This document shows, piece by piece, positions 1 through 10,591 of a stretch of DNA of 64,000 bases. Position 1 is the stretch's first letter. Every line of letters begins with the position of its first letter. A program made the position numbers and the translations under genes. The DNA comes from Actinokineospora diospyrosa. GTDB lineage: Bacteria; Actinomycetota; Actinomycetes; Mycobacteriales; Pseudonocardiaceae. The notes beneath the pieces are model-generated. The model ran no database searches. It was not told the origin of the DNA and saw only the letters and a list, made by a program, of their open reading frames with translations. The DNA lies in NCBI RefSeq assembly GCF_024171925.1, contig NZ_JAMTCO010000014.1, forward strand, positions 146,058-210,057. The letters are read 5' to 3'.

Positions 1-1
1 G

Positions 2-1408
2 ACCTTCGCGGGCCTGGTCACCGGACGCGTGCTGGTGGCGGGCGCCGGGGTGACCGGGCGGTCCGTCGCCACCGCGCTGGTGGAGATGGGCGCGGAGGTC
101 ACCGTCACCGACGGCAACGCCGAACGGCTGGCTGAGCTGGCCGACACCGGCGCCACGTTGGTACCTGGGCTGACAGAGCCACCTGAGGGAACCTCCCTCG
201 TGGTGACCAGCCCGGGGTGGAAGCCGACCAGTCCGCTGTTGGCGTCAGCGGTCGCCGCGGGCATAGACGTGGTTGGTGAGATCGAGCTGGCGTGGTGGAT
301 GTCGGAGCGGTTGCCGCAGCCACCCGCGTGGCTCGTGGTCACGGGCACCAACGGCAAGACCACGACCGTTGGCATGCTCGCCGAGATCCTTCGGGCTGGT
401 GGGCACAACGCGATCGCTTGCGGCAACGTAGGCCTAACGGTGATCGACGCGATCCGCGCTGGACATTCGGTACTCGCGGTAGAGCTGTCGAGCTTTCAGT
501 TGCACTGGCAGCGCTCACTGCGTGCCCATGCCGCCGTTGTGCTCAATCTCGCCGAGGACCACCTCGACTGGCATGGCTCTATAGAGGAGTACGCCAAGGC
601 CAAGGGCCGGGCCTACGCCGGTGCCAAGGTCGTGGTGCGCAACATCGCCGACGAGTGGTCGACCAACCTGGCCGCCGAGCACGAAGGCACCCCGGTGGGG
701 TTCGGGCTCGGCGTCCCGCGTCCCGGCGAGCTCGGTCTGGTCGAGGACCTTCTGGTGGACCGGGCGTTCGTCGAGGACCCGGCCGCCCAAGCGGAGGAAC
801 TCGCCGAACTCGCGGACCTCAACGTGCTTGGCTCGCACAACGTCGCCAACGCTCTTGCCGCCGCCGCGCTCGCCCGCGCCTACGGGGTGTCACCAGAGGC
901 CGTTCGCGCGGGTCTGCGCGCGTTCCAACCGGGTGCGCACCGGGCAGTCCACCTCGGCGAGGTCAACGGCGTCTCTTACGTCAACGACTCCAAGGCGACC
1001 AACCCGCACGCGGCGGGTGGGTCTTTGCTCTCGTTCGAGTCCGTGGTGTGGATCGCCGGTGGTTTGCTTAAAGGCGCGACCGTGGATCAGCTGGTCGAGG
1101 CGGTCGCCGGGCGGCTGCGCGGTGTCGTGCTGCTGGGCGCCGACGCCGACGTGTTCGCCGCCTCGCTGGCGCGACACGCCCCGGATGTCCCCGTGCGGCG
1201 GGTGGCCTCGGGAGACCATGACCCCATGATCGCAGCGGTCAGCGCGGCAGGCGCCATGGCACGTCCGGGTGATGTCGTGCTGCTCGCGCCCGCTGCCGCC
1301 TCCATGGACATGTTCCGCGACTACGCCCACCGAGGGGACACCTTCGTCGCGGCGGTCGCCCAGTTCGCCCAGGTTGGCGAGGACGACGGCGCTACCGGGG
1401 TGCGGTGA
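2..1408 (+). CDS. murD: UDP-N-acetylmuramoylalanine--D-glutamate ligase (5' end outside window)
   Basis: MurD adds D-glutamate to UDP-MurNAc-L-alanine in the cytoplasm, the second amino-acid step of peptidoglycan precursor synthesis. The frame is open from base 2 and already encodes TFAGLVTGRVLVAGAGVTG, so the real start is probably upstream; GTG at 29 is only the first start codon inside the window. Visible are the N-terminal Rossmann glycine motif GAGVTG, the ATP loop GTNGKTT (about residue 106 counted from 29), ELSSFQL, NLAEDHLDWHG and VNDSKATNPHA of the Mur ligase family. Its TGA overlaps the ftsW start, so it belongs to the dcw operon. Confidence 0.95.
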   Translation, partial: TFAGLVTGRVLVAGAGVTGRSVATALVEMGAEVTVTDGNAERLAELADTGATLVPGLTEPPEGTSLVVTSPGWKPTSPLLASAVAAGIDVVGEIELAWWMSERLPQPPAWLVVTGTNGKTTTVGMLAEILRAGGHNAIACGNVGLTVIDAIRAGHSVLAVELSSFQLHWQRSLRAHAAVVLNLAEDHLDWHGSIEEYAKAKGRAYAGAKVVVRNIADEWSTNLAAEHEGTPVGFGLGVPRPGELGLVEDLLVDRAFVEDPAAQAEELAELADLNVLGSHNVANALAAAALARAYGVSPEAVRAGLRAFQPGAHRAVHLGEVNGVSYVNDSKATNPHAAGGSLLSFESVVWIAGGLLKGATVDQLVEAVAGRLRGVVLLGADADVFAASLARHAPDVPVRRVASGDHDPMIAAVSAAGAMARPGDVVLLAPAAASMDMFRDYAHRGDTFVAAVAQFAQVGEDDGATGVR

Positions 1409-2877
1409 TGGCCGCCCACGATACGGCCACCGCCCCGAGCGCAGCGGCTGCGCGGACGCAGAGGGCTCCTAGGCGGGCCCACGCCGTTCGCACCGCGCTC
1501 ACCGCCTGGCTGGGGCGTCCGCTGGCCTCGTTCCACCTGGTTCTGGCCGTGTTCGGTTTGCTCACCGTGCTCGGCTTGGTGATGGTGCTGTCAGCGTCGT
1601 CCGTGGTTTCCCTCAACACACCAGGGTCCGGGCTCTACACGGTCTTCAAGAAGCAGCTGCTGTATGTCCTGATCGGCACGGTGCTGTTCTGGATAGGCCT
1701 GCGCGTTCCTCTTGAACGCATTCGAGCCATGAGCCCCACCGCGCTCGCGATCAGCATCTTGCTGCTGATCGCCGTTCTTACACCGCTCGGCACCACGCTG
1801 AACGGCACGCAGAGCTGGTTCAAGTTCGGGCCCTTCTCCTTCCAGCCCGTCGAGGTCTGCAAGCTCGCGTTGGCGCTGTGGGGCGCGCACGTGCTGGTGC
1901 TTAAGAGAGCTGTTCTGCACCGGTACCGCCACCTACTGGTGCCTGTCGTGCCCGTCGCCCTGCTGATGTTCGCGCTGGTCATGCTGCAGCCTGACCTCGG
2001 CGGCACGATCACCCTCGGTGTGGTCTTGATCGCGCTGCTCTGGTTCGCCGGGGCCCCACTGCGCCTCTTCGGCGCACTCGCTCTCGGTGGCCTCGCCGGT
2101 GTCGCGCTCTTGGCGGTGGGGACCAACTACCGCCTTGTACGGGTGCTGAGCTTCCTCAGCCCCGAAGAGGACATCAAGGGCACCAGTTACCAGGCGTTGC
2201 AGGCCAAGCTAGCGCTCGCCGACGGCGGTTTGTTCGGCCGTGGTCTTGGGCAGGGGTCGTCCAAGTACAGCTACCTGCCCAACGTGCATAACGACTTCAT
2301 TTTCGCCCTCATCGGCGATGAACTCGGCTTCCTGGGCTGCGGTCTGGTGCTCGGGCTGTTCGCGATGCTCGCGGTGGTGGGCATGCGCATCGCCACCCGC
2401 AACATCGACCCGTGGGTCCGGATGGTGGCCGCGACGCTCACCGTCTGGCTGGTCGCCCAGGCCGCGATCAACATCGGCTACGTCGTCGGGATCCTCCCGG
2501 TCACCGGCATCACGCTGCCGCTGATCTCCTCGGGTGGTACCTCGATCGTGGTCACCATGCTGGTGTTCGGCATCCTTGCCAACTGTGCGCGCCACGAGCC
2601 GGAAGCCGTGTCCGCACTACGCTCACAGGGCCCCGGCAGGTTCGGCAAGCTGATGAAGCTGACCGCGCCAGAGCCCTACAAGCCACCTAAGAAGCGCAAG
2701 CCCGCCCGGCCCACCACCCCGCCCAGGGGGAGCTCGCAGCGGCGGGGTGTGCCGCAGGCCGAACCACGTAAGCGCGCGCCGGAGCGACAGGGATATTCAC
2801 GGGCGGGTGGTGCGAACCTTGCCCGACAGAAGACAAGCCGCGGTAATCCGCGGAACTCCAAAGGAGGACGTCGTTGA
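1405..2877 (+). CDS. ftsW: FtsW, septal SEDS peptidoglycan glycosyltransferase
   Basis: FtsW is the polytopic SEDS polymerase that works with FtsI at the septum to polymerise lipid II. The 490-residue protein has about ten hydrophobic segments, the conserved stretch [20 protein letters not shown] and the late motif [14 protein letters not shown]. About 80 residues after the last membrane segment are very basic and proline-rich ([11 protein letters not shown]...), as is usual for the cytoplasmic tail of actinobacterial FtsW. The GTG start overlaps the murD stop, and GTG is directly followed by an in-frame ATG that is also possible. The position between murD and murG is the classical one and separates it from RodA. 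Confidence 0.95.
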   Translation: MMAAHDTATAPSAAAARTQRAPRRAHAVRTALTAWLGRPLASFHLVLAVFGLLTVLGLVMVLSASSVVSLNTPGSGLYTVFKKQLLYVLIGTVLFWIGLRVPLERIRAMSPTALAISILLLIAVLTPLGTTLNGTQSWFKFGPFSFQPVEVCKLALALWGAHVLVLKRAVLHRYRHLLVPVVPVALLMFALVMLQPDLGGTITLGVVLIALLWFAGAPLRLFGALALGGLAGVALLAVGTNYRLVRVLSFLSPEEDIKGTSYQALQAKLALADGGLFGRGLGQGSSKYSYLPNVHNDFIFALIGDELGFLGCGLVLGLFAMLAVVGMRIATRNIDPWVRMVAATLTVWLVAQAAINIGYVVGILPVTGITLPLISSGGTSIVVTMLVFGILANCARHEPEAVSALRSQGPGRFGKLMKLTAPEPYKPPKKRKPARPTTPPRGSSQRRGVPQAEPRKRAPERQGYSRAGGANLARQKTSRGNPRNSKGGRR

Positions 2878-4004
2878 CCGTTGGTCCCACCGGTGCAAGT
2901 CAGCCCACCCGCACGGGTCCGTGCGTGGTGATCGCGGGGGGTGGCACTGCCGGGCACATCGAGCCCGCTCTGGCACTGGCCGACGCGGTCATGAGGCTGC
3001 GCCCGGACGCCCGTGTCGTCGCCCTGGGGACCGAGCGCGGCTTGGAGAAGACCATCGTCCCCGCGCGGGGCTACCCGCTGGAGATGATCCCGCCGGTCCC
3101 CATGCCCCGTAAGCCCAATGTCGACCTGTTGAAGCTGCCATTGAAGGTGCGCTCCGCGGTCAAGACCACCCGCGAGGTCCTAGAGCGGGTCGGCGCGGAC
3201 GTGGTTGTGGGCTTCGGCGGCTACGTCGCCCTCCCCGCATACCTCGCCGCGCGTGGCCGCGTGCCGATCGTCGTGCACGACTCCAACGCCAAGGTTGGCC
3301 TGGCCAACAAGGTCGGAGCCCGCTTCGCCGAGCGGGTCGCGGTCGCCGTCGACGACTCCGGCCTGCCCGGCGCCGAGGTCATCGGCATCCCGCTGCGCGA
3401 GTCGATCATCAACCTCGACCGCGCCGCACTGCGCGCCCAGGCCCGTGCGTTCTTCGGCCTCGACCCGCACGCGCCGACCCTGCTGGTGTTCGGCGGTTCG
3501 CAGGGTGCCCGATCCATCAACACCGCCGTGTCCGGCGCGGCGCGGCAGTTCGCCGACGCGGGCATCGGGGTCCTGCACGCGCACGGCCCCAAGAACACCT
3601 TCGCGGTGCAGGCAGTGCCCGGTTCGCCTGCGTATGTCGCCGTGCCTTACCTGGAGCGGATGGACCTCGCCTACGCCGCCGCCGACGCGGCTCTGTGCCG
3701 CTGCGGCGCCATGACCGTCGCCGAGGTGTCCGCGGTAGGTCTACCGGCGGTGTACGTGCCGCTTCCGCACGGCAACGGGGAGCAGGCTCTTAACGCGCGT
3801 CCGGTGGTCAACGGTGGCGGCGCTGTGCTTGTTGATGACGCTGACCTCACCGCGGCCAAGGTGGCGGAATTGGTCATCCCGATGCTGACCGACCCACGCC
3901 GCCTGGCCTCGATGAGCACGGCGGCCCAAGGCACCGGGCACCGTGAGGCAGCCGACGTGCTGGCCCGCATGGTCCTCGACGCCGCGGCCAAGGGTGTGTC
4001 GTGA
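2874..4004 (+). CDS. murG: UDP-GlcNAc:undecaprenyl-pyrophosphoryl-MurNAc-pentapeptide transferase
   Basis: MurG transfers GlcNAc from UDP-GlcNAc to lipid I, making lipid II at the inner face of the membrane. The 376-residue protein has the N-terminal glycine loop [29 protein letters not shown], and the C-terminal nucleotide-sugar segment with [11 protein letters not shown] and [20 protein letters not shown], typical of GT28. The start is TTG at 2874, overlapping the ftsW TGA and preceded by a very strong Shine-Dalgarno sequence (AAGGAGG, 2861-2867). That site fixes the unusual TTG start. The first dozen residues ([14 protein letters not shown]) are a non-conserved extension. Confidence 0.95.
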   Translation: MTVGPTGASQPTRTGPCVVIAGGGTAGHIEPALALADAVMRLRPDARVVALGTERGLEKTIVPARGYPLEMIPPVPMPRKPNVDLLKLPLKVRSAVKTTREVLERVGADVVVGFGGYVALPAYLAARGRVPIVVHDSNAKVGLANKVGARFAERVAVAVDDSGLPGAEVIGIPLRESIINLDRAALRAQARAFFGLDPHAPTLLVFGGSQGARSINTAVSGAARQFADAGIGVLHAHGPKNTFAVQAVPGSPAYVAVPYLERMDLAYAAADAALCRCGAMTVAEVSAVGLPAVYVPLPHGNGEQALNARPVVNGGGAVLVDDADLTAAKVAELVIPMLTDPRRLASMSTAAQGTGHREAADVLARMVLDAAAKGVS

Positions 4005-5413
4005 CCAGCACAGTGACGGGTCCGCTGGAGCGCGCGCACCTGATCGGCATCGGCGGGGCCGGGATGAGCGGGATCGCCCGCATCCTCCTCGCGCGGGGGG
4101 CCGCGGTGTCGGGATCCGACGCCAAGGAGACCCGCACGTTCCTGACCCTGCGCGCTCAGGGCGCGCAGATCGCGGTCGGGCAGGTGGCCGAGAACCTCGA
4201 CCTGCTCCCCGGTGGGCCTACCGCGGTGGTTGTGTCCACCGCGATCAAGGACACCAACCCTGAGTTGGTCGAGGCGCGCAAGCGCGGGCTGACCGTCCTG
4301 CACCGCTCGCAGGCGCTGGCTGAGCTGATGGTGGGCCACCGGGTGGCCTGCGTCGCGGGCACACACGGCAAGACCTCCACCACGTCGATGCTCACGGTGG
4401 CGCTCCAGCACTGCAGGCTCGATCCGTCGTTCGCCATCGGTGGCGACCTCAACGAGTCCGGTGCCAACGCCCACCACGGCACCGGTGGCAGTTTTGTGGC
4501 CGAGGCGGACGAGAGTGACGGATCGTTCCTGGTCTTCTCCCCGTCCGTGGCGGTGGTGACCAACGTCGAGGCCGACCACCTCGACCACCACGGCACTGTC
4601 GAGGCCTACGTCGCTGTCTTCGACGCCTTCCTCGGCCGGATCACCCCCGGCGGCGTGCTTATCGCGTGCGCGGACGATCCCGGCGCCGCCGCGCTCGCCG
4701 AGCGTGCTCAGGCCAAGGGGATCCGGGTGCGTCGTTATGGCCGCCTGGCGACCGGGCCTGAGGACGCCACCCTCCTCGATTACCGCCCGGCAGACGGTGG
4801 CGGCCACGCCAGGCTCACCTTGGACGACCAGGAGATCGAGCTCGGGGTAGCCGTACCTGGCGAGCACATGGCGGGTAACGCCATCGCCGCCCTCCTTGCC
4901 GGCCTTGAACTGGGCGCTCCACTGGCCGAGTTGGGCGAGGGCATCGCCGCCTTCGGTGGAGTTCGTAGGCGCTTCGAGTACAAGGGCACCGCCGCGGGCG
5001 TACGCGTCTACGACGACTATGCCCACCACCCCACCGAAGTCGACGCCCAACTGAGGGCAGTACGTCCGGCGGCGGACGGGGGACGTGTGGTGGTCGTGTT
5101 CCAGCCGCACATGTACTCGCGAACCGAGACCTTCGCGACCGAGTTCGGTACTGCGCTGGGGTTGGCCGACGAGGTCGTAGTGCTGGACGTGTTCGGTGCC
5201 CGCGAAGAGCCCAAGCCCGGCGTCAGCGGCCACCTCGTCGCGGACGCGGTACCGCTACCCCCGGAACGGGTGCACTACGAGCCCGCGTTCGACCGTGTCC
5301 CGGCGTTGGTCGCGGGCCTGGTCAAGGCGGGTGACCTGGTGCTGACCATGGGCGCGGGTGACGTGACCATGCTCGGCCCGGAGGTGCTCGCTGCCTTGGA
5401 GCGCCAGTCGTGA
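4001..5413 (+). CDS. murC: UDP-N-acetylmuramate--L-alanine ligase
   Basis: MurC joins L-alanine to UDP-MurNAc, the first amino-acid step of the peptidoglycan stem. The protein (470 residues, usual length) shows the N-terminal [14 protein letters not shown] dinucleotide-like fold, the ATP loop [23 protein letters not shown], the metal region EADHLDHHG and the C-terminal [10 protein letters not shown]. The GTG start overlaps the murG stop by four bases, so translation is probably coupled. Order murG-murC-ftsQ is as in other actinobacteria. Confidence 0.96.
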   Translation: MTSTVTGPLERAHLIGIGGAGMSGIARILLARGAAVSGSDAKETRTFLTLRAQGAQIAVGQVAENLDLLPGGPTAVVVSTAIKDTNPELVEARKRGLTVLHRSQALAELMVGHRVACVAGTHGKTSTTSMLTVALQHCRLDPSFAIGGDLNESGANAHHGTGGSFVAEADESDGSFLVFSPSVAVVTNVEADHLDHHGTVEAYVAVFDAFLGRITPGGVLIACADDPGAAALAERAQAKGIRVRRYGRLATGPEDATLLDYRPADGGGHARLTLDDQEIELGVAVPGEHMAGNAIAALLAGLELGAPLAELGEGIAAFGGVRRRFEYKGTAAGVRVYDDYAHHPTEVDAQLRAVRPAADGGRVVVVFQPHMYSRTETFATEFGTALGLADEVVVLDVFGAREEPKPGVSGHLVADAVPLPPERVHYEPAFDRVPALVAGLVKAGDLVLTMGAGDVTMLGPEVLAALERQS

Positions 5414-6144
5414 CTGACACCGTCCCCGGCGGACGACGCCCCCGGCGCAGGCCACGGGGCGCTAAGCGGCCCGCGCGCAGGCGCGTGCAGCGCCGCTACC
5501 TCGTCCGCCGGTGGACGGTGCTCGGATCGCTGCTCGCGGTCACCGGGCTGGTCGTGCTCATCTTCTTCACCCCGGTGCTCGGTGCCAACACCGTTGAAGT
5601 CACCGGCATCAAGGACCTCACCGCCGACGAGGTCCGCGCGGCCGCCGCGATCGAGCCGGGCACCCCGTTGGCCCGCTTGGACGCCGACGAGATCGCCGAG
5701 CGGGTCCGCCAGTTGCCCCGGGTCGGAGCGGTCGATGTCCGCCGCTCCTTCCCGGCCACGGTCGAGCTCGTCATCACCGAGCGCACGCCGGTAGCGGTCA
5801 TCGTCCGCGACGACGGGGCGCACTTGCTCGACGCGAGCGGTGTCGACTACGGCACGATCAAGGCAGCCCCGCCCGGCCTGCCGACCCTCGACGCGAGCGG
5901 CGAGTTCGCCACCAAGGCGGCCACCACCGTGCTCGCGACGATCCCGCCGCAGCTGAGCGAGATCGTGGTGGCGGTGACCGCCCGCACACCGACCGATGTC
6001 CGGCTCACCCTCGCCGACCAGCGGGTCGTCAAGTGGGGCGACGCCGAGAACGTCCCGCACAAGGCGGCCGTGCTCGGTGCGCTGCTGACCCAGAAGGGCA
6101 AGACCTTCGACGTCGCCGCCCCGGACTTCCCCACGATCTCGTGA
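5410..6144 (+). CDS. ftsQ: Cell division protein FtsQ (POTRA domain)
   Basis: FtsQ is a bitopic divisome scaffold. The 244-residue protein begins with about 35 strongly basic residues ([17 protein letters not shown]), followed by one membrane helix (about 36-58, ending FFTPVLGA) and an extracytoplasmic POTRA domain starting [14 protein letters not shown]. The FtsQ/DivIB beta domain follows ([20 protein letters not shown]). It overlaps murC by four bases and closes the murD-ftsQ transcription block. A gap and a separate gene then precede ftsZ. Confidence 0.93.
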   Translation: MTDTVPGGRRPRRRPRGAKRPARRRVQRRYLVRRWTVLGSLLAVTGLVVLIFFTPVLGANTVEVTGIKDLTADEVRAAAAIEPGTPLARLDADEIAERVRQLPRVGAVDVRRSFPATVELVITERTPVAVIVRDDGAHLLDASGVDYGTIKAAPPGLPTLDASGEFATKAATTVLATIPPQLSEIVVAVTARTPTDVRLTLADQRVVKWGDAENVPHKAAVLGALLTQKGKTFDVAAPDFPTIS

Positions 6145-6256
6145 CCCGCCTCCCGCTGTGGTCTTATGCCCCGCCCCCGGTCCACAACCTCCTGAGCTGT
6201 CCACAGGGGACGCAAATGCGGTGCGCGGCCGCTCCCCGGTCCACCACACTGCGCAC

Positions 6257-6772
6257 ATGACCGACACCTCCGCCCAGGACACCCGGGTAGACCCCCCGTT
6301 CCACGGCGACGAACGTGAATTGTTGTCCGCCTTCTTGGACTACCTGCGCGGCACGATCGCGCACAAGTCCGCGGGATTGTCCGAAGAAGACACTCACCGC
6401 TCAGTGCTGCCCTCACCGCTGATGACCGTCGCCGGGCTCTTGTCCCACCTGCGCTGGGTCGAGGCGTACTGGTTTGAGGTGGCTCTTAGCGGCCAACCCG
6501 ATCGTGCGCCCTATAGCGCTGAGCACCCCGACGGAGAGTTCGAGATCGCGGCGAACCTCACGACCGCCGAGCTGCTCGCCGACTACGCCGGGCAATGCGA
6601 GCGCAGCCGGGAGATCACCGCCGGCCTCGGGCTCGACGACACCGTGGCCTTCCGCGACGGCAAGCGGCTCAGCCTGCGCTGGGTGCTCATCCACATGGTC
6701 GAAGAGACCGGTCGGCACGCGGGTCACCTCGACGTGATCCGCGAGCTGCTCGACGGTGCCACCGGCGAGTGA
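6257..6772 (+). CDS. DinB/DUF664 family protein
   Basis: A 171-residue four-helix-bundle protein of the DinB-like (DUF664) superfamily, many members of which are metal-dependent thiol transferases or have no known role. The family-like histidines are in LLSHLRWVEAYWFEV and the C-terminal GRHAGHLDVIRELLDG; LPSPLMTVAGLL is also typical. ATG at 6257 was chosen because the sequence upstream in frame is low-complexity and not conserved in character. It sits alone between ftsQ and ftsZ, a position not part of the ancestral dcw order, so it looks like an insertion. The substrate cannot be inferred. Confidence 0.8.
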   Translation: MTDTSAQDTRVDPPFHGDERELLSAFLDYLRGTIAHKSAGLSEEDTHRSVLPSPLMTVAGLLSHLRWVEAYWFEVALSGQPDRAPYSAEHPDGEFEIAANLTTAELLADYAGQCERSREITAGLGLDDTVAFRDGKRLSLRWVLIHMVEETGRHAGHLDVIRELLDGATGE

Positions 6773-6874
6773 ACCGGGTACTTGCACGGTCGGTGACCAA
6801 CAACCGGGAGCCCGCACGGCGTGGCGGCTGGATCGCGGCCAGTCCTATGCCTACCTTCCTTGCCAGGTCCGGGG

Positions 6875-6903
6875 TTGACATAACTCTCACTCTCTGGTTG
6901 AGG
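6875..6903 (+). promoter_or_regulatory. Candidate ftsZ promoter
   Basis: A consensus -35 hexamer TTGACA (6875-6880) is followed by a pyrimidine-rich spacer and TTGAGG (6898-6903) at -10 spacing. The hexamer at -10 is poor, so the exact start is unsure. It lies about 110 bp upstream of ftsZ, in the only sizeable gap of the cluster. A dedicated ftsZ promoter in the ftsQ-ftsZ gap is well known in actinobacteria; the assignment here is inference. Confidence 0.45.
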
Positions 6904-6986
6904 TCGAGGGTTCCCCGGGCCGGGCACCCGCACTGATCTCGACCTCTCAAGACGACCCGCAGAAGACGACAAGGAAGGCGGCTTCG

Positions 6987-8342
6987 ATGACGCCCCCGCA
7001 CAACTACCTCGCCGTGATAAAGGTCGTCGGCATCGGTGGCGGCGGTGTGAACGCCGTCAACCGGATGATCGAGGTTGGTCTCAAGGGTGTCGAGTTCATC
7101 GCGGTGAACACCGACGCGCAGGCGCTGCTCATGTCCGACGCCGACGTCAAGCTCGACATCGGCCGGGAGCTGACCAGGGGCCTCGGCGCGGGCGCCAACC
7201 CCGAGGTCGGGCACAAGGCAGCCGAGGACCACCGCGAGGAGATCGAGGAGGTCCTCAAGGGGGCCGACATGGTCTTCGTGACCGCGGGTGAGGGCGGCGG
7301 CACCGGTACCGGCGGCGCCCCCGTGGTCGCCTCCATCGCCCGCAAGCTGGGCGCGCTCACCATCGGCGTGGTCACCCGCCCGTTCTCCTTCGAGGGCAAG
7401 CGGCGGGCCCGCCAGGCCGAGGACGGCATCACCGAGCTGCGCAACGAGTGCGACACGCTCATCGTCATCCCCAACGACCGGCTGCTGCAGCTCGGCGACG
7501 TCGGCGTGAGCCTGATGGACGCCTTCCGCTCCGCCGACGAGGTGCTGCTCTCCGGTGTCCAGGGCATCACCGACCTGATCACCACCCCCGGTCTGATCAA
7601 CCTGGACTTCGCCGACGTCAAGAGCGTCATGTCCGGCGCGGGCAGCGCGCTGATGGGCATCGGCTCGGCGCGCGGCGAGGGCCGCGCGGTGACCGCCGCG
7701 GAGAAGGCGATCAACTCGCCGCTGCTCGAGGCATCGATGGACGGCGCGCACGGCGTGCTGCTGGCCATCGCAGGTGGCTCCGACCTGGGCCTGTTCGAGA
7801 TCAACGAGTCCGCGTCGCTGGTGCAGGAGGCCGCCCACCCGGAGGCCAACATCATCTTCGGCACGGTCATCGACGACTCGCTCGGCGACGAGGTCCGGGT
7901 CACCGTGATCGCCGCGGGCTTCGACAGCGGCGGCCCGACGCACAAGAAGCTGGACCCGACCGCCTTCGGCACCAAGGGCTCCCAGCACACGACGGCGTCC
8001 GCGCAGGCCGGGCAGGTCAATACCCAGCCCCAGCAGCCCCCGGTCGCGCACACCGCGCACCCGCCGCAGCCGGAGCCCGCTCCCGCCCAGCCGGTGTCCC
8101 TGCCGGAGCAGGGCTACCAGCAGCAGCCTGTGCAGCACCAGCAGCAGGTCCAGCACCAGCACCAGCAGCCGGTGCACCAGCAGCCCGCTCAGCAGCAGGC
8201 CCCGACCTACCGCCAGGACTACGCCCAGGGCGGCGCACCCGCGCAGCCGCTGCCGAGCGTGCGCGCCAGCCACGGCCGGGCTGTCCCGGTCACCGAGGAC
8301 CCCGACGACGAGGTGGATGTACCGCCCTTCATGCGGCGGTAG
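6987..8342 (+). CDS. ftsZ: Cell division GTPase FtsZ
   Basis: FtsZ is the tubulin homologue that forms the cytokinetic ring. The 451-residue protein starts [20 protein letters not shown], carries the GTP signature GGGTGTG and the T7 loop [10 protein letters not shown] that completes the GTPase site. It ends [11 protein letters not shown], the actinobacterial C-terminal peptide that binds SepF. The core ends near residue 320. The linker from about 345 to 420 is unusually rich in Gln, His and Pro. ATG at 6987 has the Shine-Dalgarno AAGGAAGG just upstream. Confidence 0.98.
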   Translation: MTPPHNYLAVIKVVGIGGGGVNAVNRMIEVGLKGVEFIAVNTDAQALLMSDADVKLDIGRELTRGLGAGANPEVGHKAAEDHREEIEEVLKGADMVFVTAGEGGGTGTGGAPVVASIARKLGALTIGVVTRPFSFEGKRRARQAEDGITELRNECDTLIVIPNDRLLQLGDVGVSLMDAFRSADEVLLSGVQGITDLITTPGLINLDFADVKSVMSGAGSALMGIGSARGEGRAVTAAEKAINSPLLEASMDGAHGVLLAIAGGSDLGLFEINESASLVQEAAHPEANIIFGTVIDDSLGDEVRVTVIAAGFDSGGPTHKKLDPTAFGTKGSQHTTASAQAGQVNTQPQQPPVAHTAHPPQPEPAPAQPVSLPEQGYQQQPVQHQQQVQHQHQQPVHQQPAQQQAPTYRQDYAQGGAPAQPLPSVRASHGRAVPVTEDPDDEVDVPPFMRR

Positions 8343-8395
8343 CTCCCCTGGCTCCCCGAGGACGCTAGGTTTGGGATGTAGGTACTCCTAGCGGT

Positions 8396-9112
8396 GTGGG
8401 GTGTGGTGTGCGGATTCGACGCGTGGTCACGACACGCGAAGGTGGGGCGTCCACGGCGCCCTACGACACGTTCAACCTGGGCGACCACGTAGGTGATGAC
8501 CCGGCGGCCGTCTCCGCCAACCGCGACCGGTTGGCAGGCGAACTCGGTCTGCCCGCCGACCACCTCGTGTGGATGGAGCAGGTGCACGGCCGCACCGTCG
8601 GCGTCGTCACCGGCCCGGTCGAGGACAAGCTCGAGGCCACCGATGCGGTCGTGACCGCGCGGCCCGGCCTCGCCCTCGTCGTGCTCGTCGCCGACTGCGT
8701 CCCCGTCCTGCTGGCCGACCCCGAAGCCGGGGTCGTCGGCGCCGTGCACGCGGGTCGGGTAGGCGCGAGGGTCGGCGTCATCCCCGCCGCGCTGGAGGCG
8801 ATGGCAGGTGCGGGGGCCGACGTCCAGCGCGTTGAGGTCCTGTTGGGCCCCTCCATCTGCGGCGAGTGCTACGAGGTGCCGCAGGACATGCAGACCGATG
8901 TGGAGAAGCACCTGCCCGGCACCGCGTGCCGCACCCGCAAGGGCACGCCCGGGCTGGACCTGCGGGCAGGCCTGTGGCGCCAGCTCGCGGACGCCGGGGT
9001 CGCCCGCATCGGGATGGACCCGCGGTGCACCAACGAGGACCGCGCGCTGTTCAGTCACCGCAGGGAAGGCACCACTGGGCGATTGGCCGCCGTCACCTGG
9101 GTCGAGCCGTGA
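8396..9112 (+). CDS. pgeF: Peptidoglycan editing factor / multicopper (laccase-domain) PgeF family protein
   Basis: A member of the YfiH/LACC1 family. In E. coli PgeF removes wrongly incorporated L-Ser from muropeptide precursors, while other homologues act as purine nucleoside enzymes. The 238-residue protein shows VADCVPVLLADP, GAVHAGRVGAR and LGPSICGECYEV, which carry the family's Cys/His metal site; the common W-R after HAG is R-V here. Starts at GTG 8396 or GTG 8408 are both possible, and no clear ribosome site decides between them. It follows ftsZ and its stop overlaps the yggS start, the usual actinobacterial order. Confidence 0.88.
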   Translation: MGCGVRIRRVVTTREGGASTAPYDTFNLGDHVGDDPAAVSANRDRLAGELGLPADHLVWMEQVHGRTVGVVTGPVEDKLEATDAVVTARPGLALVVLVADCVPVLLADPEAGVVGAVHAGRVGARVGVIPAALEAMAGAGADVQRVEVLLGPSICGECYEVPQDMQTDVEKHLPGTACRTRKGTPGLDLRAGLWRQLADAGVARIGMDPRCTNEDRALFSHRREGTTGRLAAVTWVEP

Positions 9113-9837
9113 CGGACCGGTCAGCCGAGATCGCGGCGAACCTCGCCGACGTCCGGGCCCGGATCGACGCCGCGTGCGCCAAGGCCGGGCGCGACCCCGC
9201 CGACGTGCGCCTGCTGGCGGTCACCAAGACCTTCCCGGTGCAGGACGCGGCCACCCTGGTCGACCTCGGCGTGCTCGACCTGGCCGAGAACCGCGAGCAG
9301 GAGGCCGGGCCCAAGGCCGAGGCGATGGCCGACCTGCGCCCCGGCGCCGCCGTGCGCTGGCACATGGTGGGCCGCCTGCAGCGCAACAAGGCCAGGTCCG
9401 TGCTCCGCTGGGCCACCCAGATCCAGTCCGTGGACTCCGACCGGCTGGTCGACGCGCTCGCCAAGGCCACCACCGCCGCGCTCGCCGCGGGGGAGCGCAC
9501 GGCGCCCCTGGAGGTGCTGCTGCAGGCGAGCGTCGACGGCGACCCCGAGCGCGGCGGTTGCCCGCTCGAGGGCTTGCCCGCACTGGCCGAACGGGTAATT
9601 CGATCGAGTGATCTTCGCCTCCGCGGGATCATGGCCGTGGCGCCGTTGGGCATGGAACCTTCGGCCGCCTTCGAACGTCTTGCGGGTGTGGCAGGCAGCC
9701 TGCGCGCCGAGTTCCCCTCGGCCGTGGAACTGTCCTGCGGCATGAGTAACGACCTGGAGCAGGCGATCGACTACGGGTCGACGTGCGTGCGTGTCGGAAC
9801 CGCGCTGCTAGGGGGACGCGGGCTAGCCTCCCCATAG
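9109..9837 (+). CDS. YggS/PLPBP family pyridoxal-phosphate homeostasis protein
   Basis: A 242-residue single-domain (alanine racemase-fold) PLP-binding protein, proposed in other bacteria to buffer PLP and affect amino-acid pools. The PLP lysine is in LLAVTKTFPV; LAENREQEAGPK, WHMVGRLQRNK and LSCGMSNDLEQAIDYGSTCVR-type motifs of the family follow, ending with a phosphate-binding VRVGTALLGGR. The GTG start at 9109 overlaps the pgeF stop. The order pgeF-yggS-sepF is the standard one after ftsZ in actinobacteria. Confidence 0.92.
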   Translation: MTDRSAEIAANLADVRARIDAACAKAGRDPADVRLLAVTKTFPVQDAATLVDLGVLDLAENREQEAGPKAEAMADLRPGAAVRWHMVGRLQRNKARSVLRWATQIQSVDSDRLVDALAKATTAALAAGERTAPLEVLLQASVDGDPERGGCPLEGLPALAERVIRSSDLRLRGIMAVAPLGMEPSAAFERLAGVAGSLRAEFPSAVELSCGMSNDLEQAIDYGSTCVRVGTALLGGRGLASP

Positions 9838-9948
9838 CAAGAACGGGCCCCGGCGGGCAAGATCGCCACCCCCGGGGTTGAGGCTTGCGGGGACGTGGTA
9901 GTCGGACAAGCACACGCACGACCACGCTCGGGGAACCGGAGGAACGGC

Positions 9949-10572
9949 ATGAGCACGCTGCAAAAGCTGAAGGCCTACTTCGGCATGGTCCCGGCGGATG
10001 AGCTCGAAGACTACGACGCCGAGGAGTACGACCGGCGGGGTTACCGGCCGGAGTACGCCGAGGACGAGTTCGAGGACTACCCGGGCGGGCGCCGCCGGTG
10101 GTTCGGCGGCCAGCGCGGTGGCTACCGCGACGAGGTCGAGGACGACTACGAGCCAGCCGAGCGGAGCAGGCCGCGCCCGGCGTGGACCCCCGCCGCGGTG
10201 GCGGACCCGCCCACGCACGGCGCGCTCGCGGTCGAGCCGCGGCGGGAGCAGCCGAGCAGGCCGCGCCAGCCGGAACCGGCCGCCGGATATCCACTCGGAC
10301 GGGTGATCACACTGCACCCGCGCAGCTACATCGAGGCGCGCACGATCGGTGAGCACTACCGCGACGGCCGACCGGTGATCATGAACCTCACCGAGATGGA
10401 CGACGCGGACGCCAAGCGCCTGGTGGACTTCGCCGCGGGCCTCGCGTTCGCCATGCGCGGCTCGATGGACAAGGTCACCAACAAGGTGTTCTTGATCTCA
10501 CCACCCAACGCCGACCCCACCGCGGAGGACAAGCGGCGGTTGGCCGAGGGTGGGTTCGCCACCCGAACCTGA
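9949..10572 (+). CDS. sepF: Cell division protein SepF
   Basis: SepF tethers the FtsZ ring to the membrane in bacteria without FtsA. The 207-residue protein starts MSTLQKLKAYFGM, matching the amphipathic membrane-binding helix, followed by an acidic, Arg-rich linker (about 20-115). A C-terminal SepF domain begins VITLHPRSYIEARTIGEHYR and contains PVIMNLTEMDDADAKRLVDF, AGLAFAMRGSM and NKVFLISP. ATG 9949 is preceded by CCGGAGGAACGGC. An in-frame upstream GTG region lacks conserved character. Confidence 0.95.
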   Translation: MSTLQKLKAYFGMVPADELEDYDAEEYDRRGYRPEYAEDEFEDYPGGRRRWFGGQRGGYRDEVEDDYEPAERSRPRPAWTPAAVADPPTHGALAVEPRREQPSRPRQPEPAAGYPLGRVITLHPRSYIEARTIGEHYRDGRPVIMNLTEMDDADAKRLVDFAAGLAFAMRGSMDKVTNKVFLISPPNADPTAEDKRRLAEGGFATRT

Positions 10573-10591
10573 GTGATGGCACAGTTGACCC

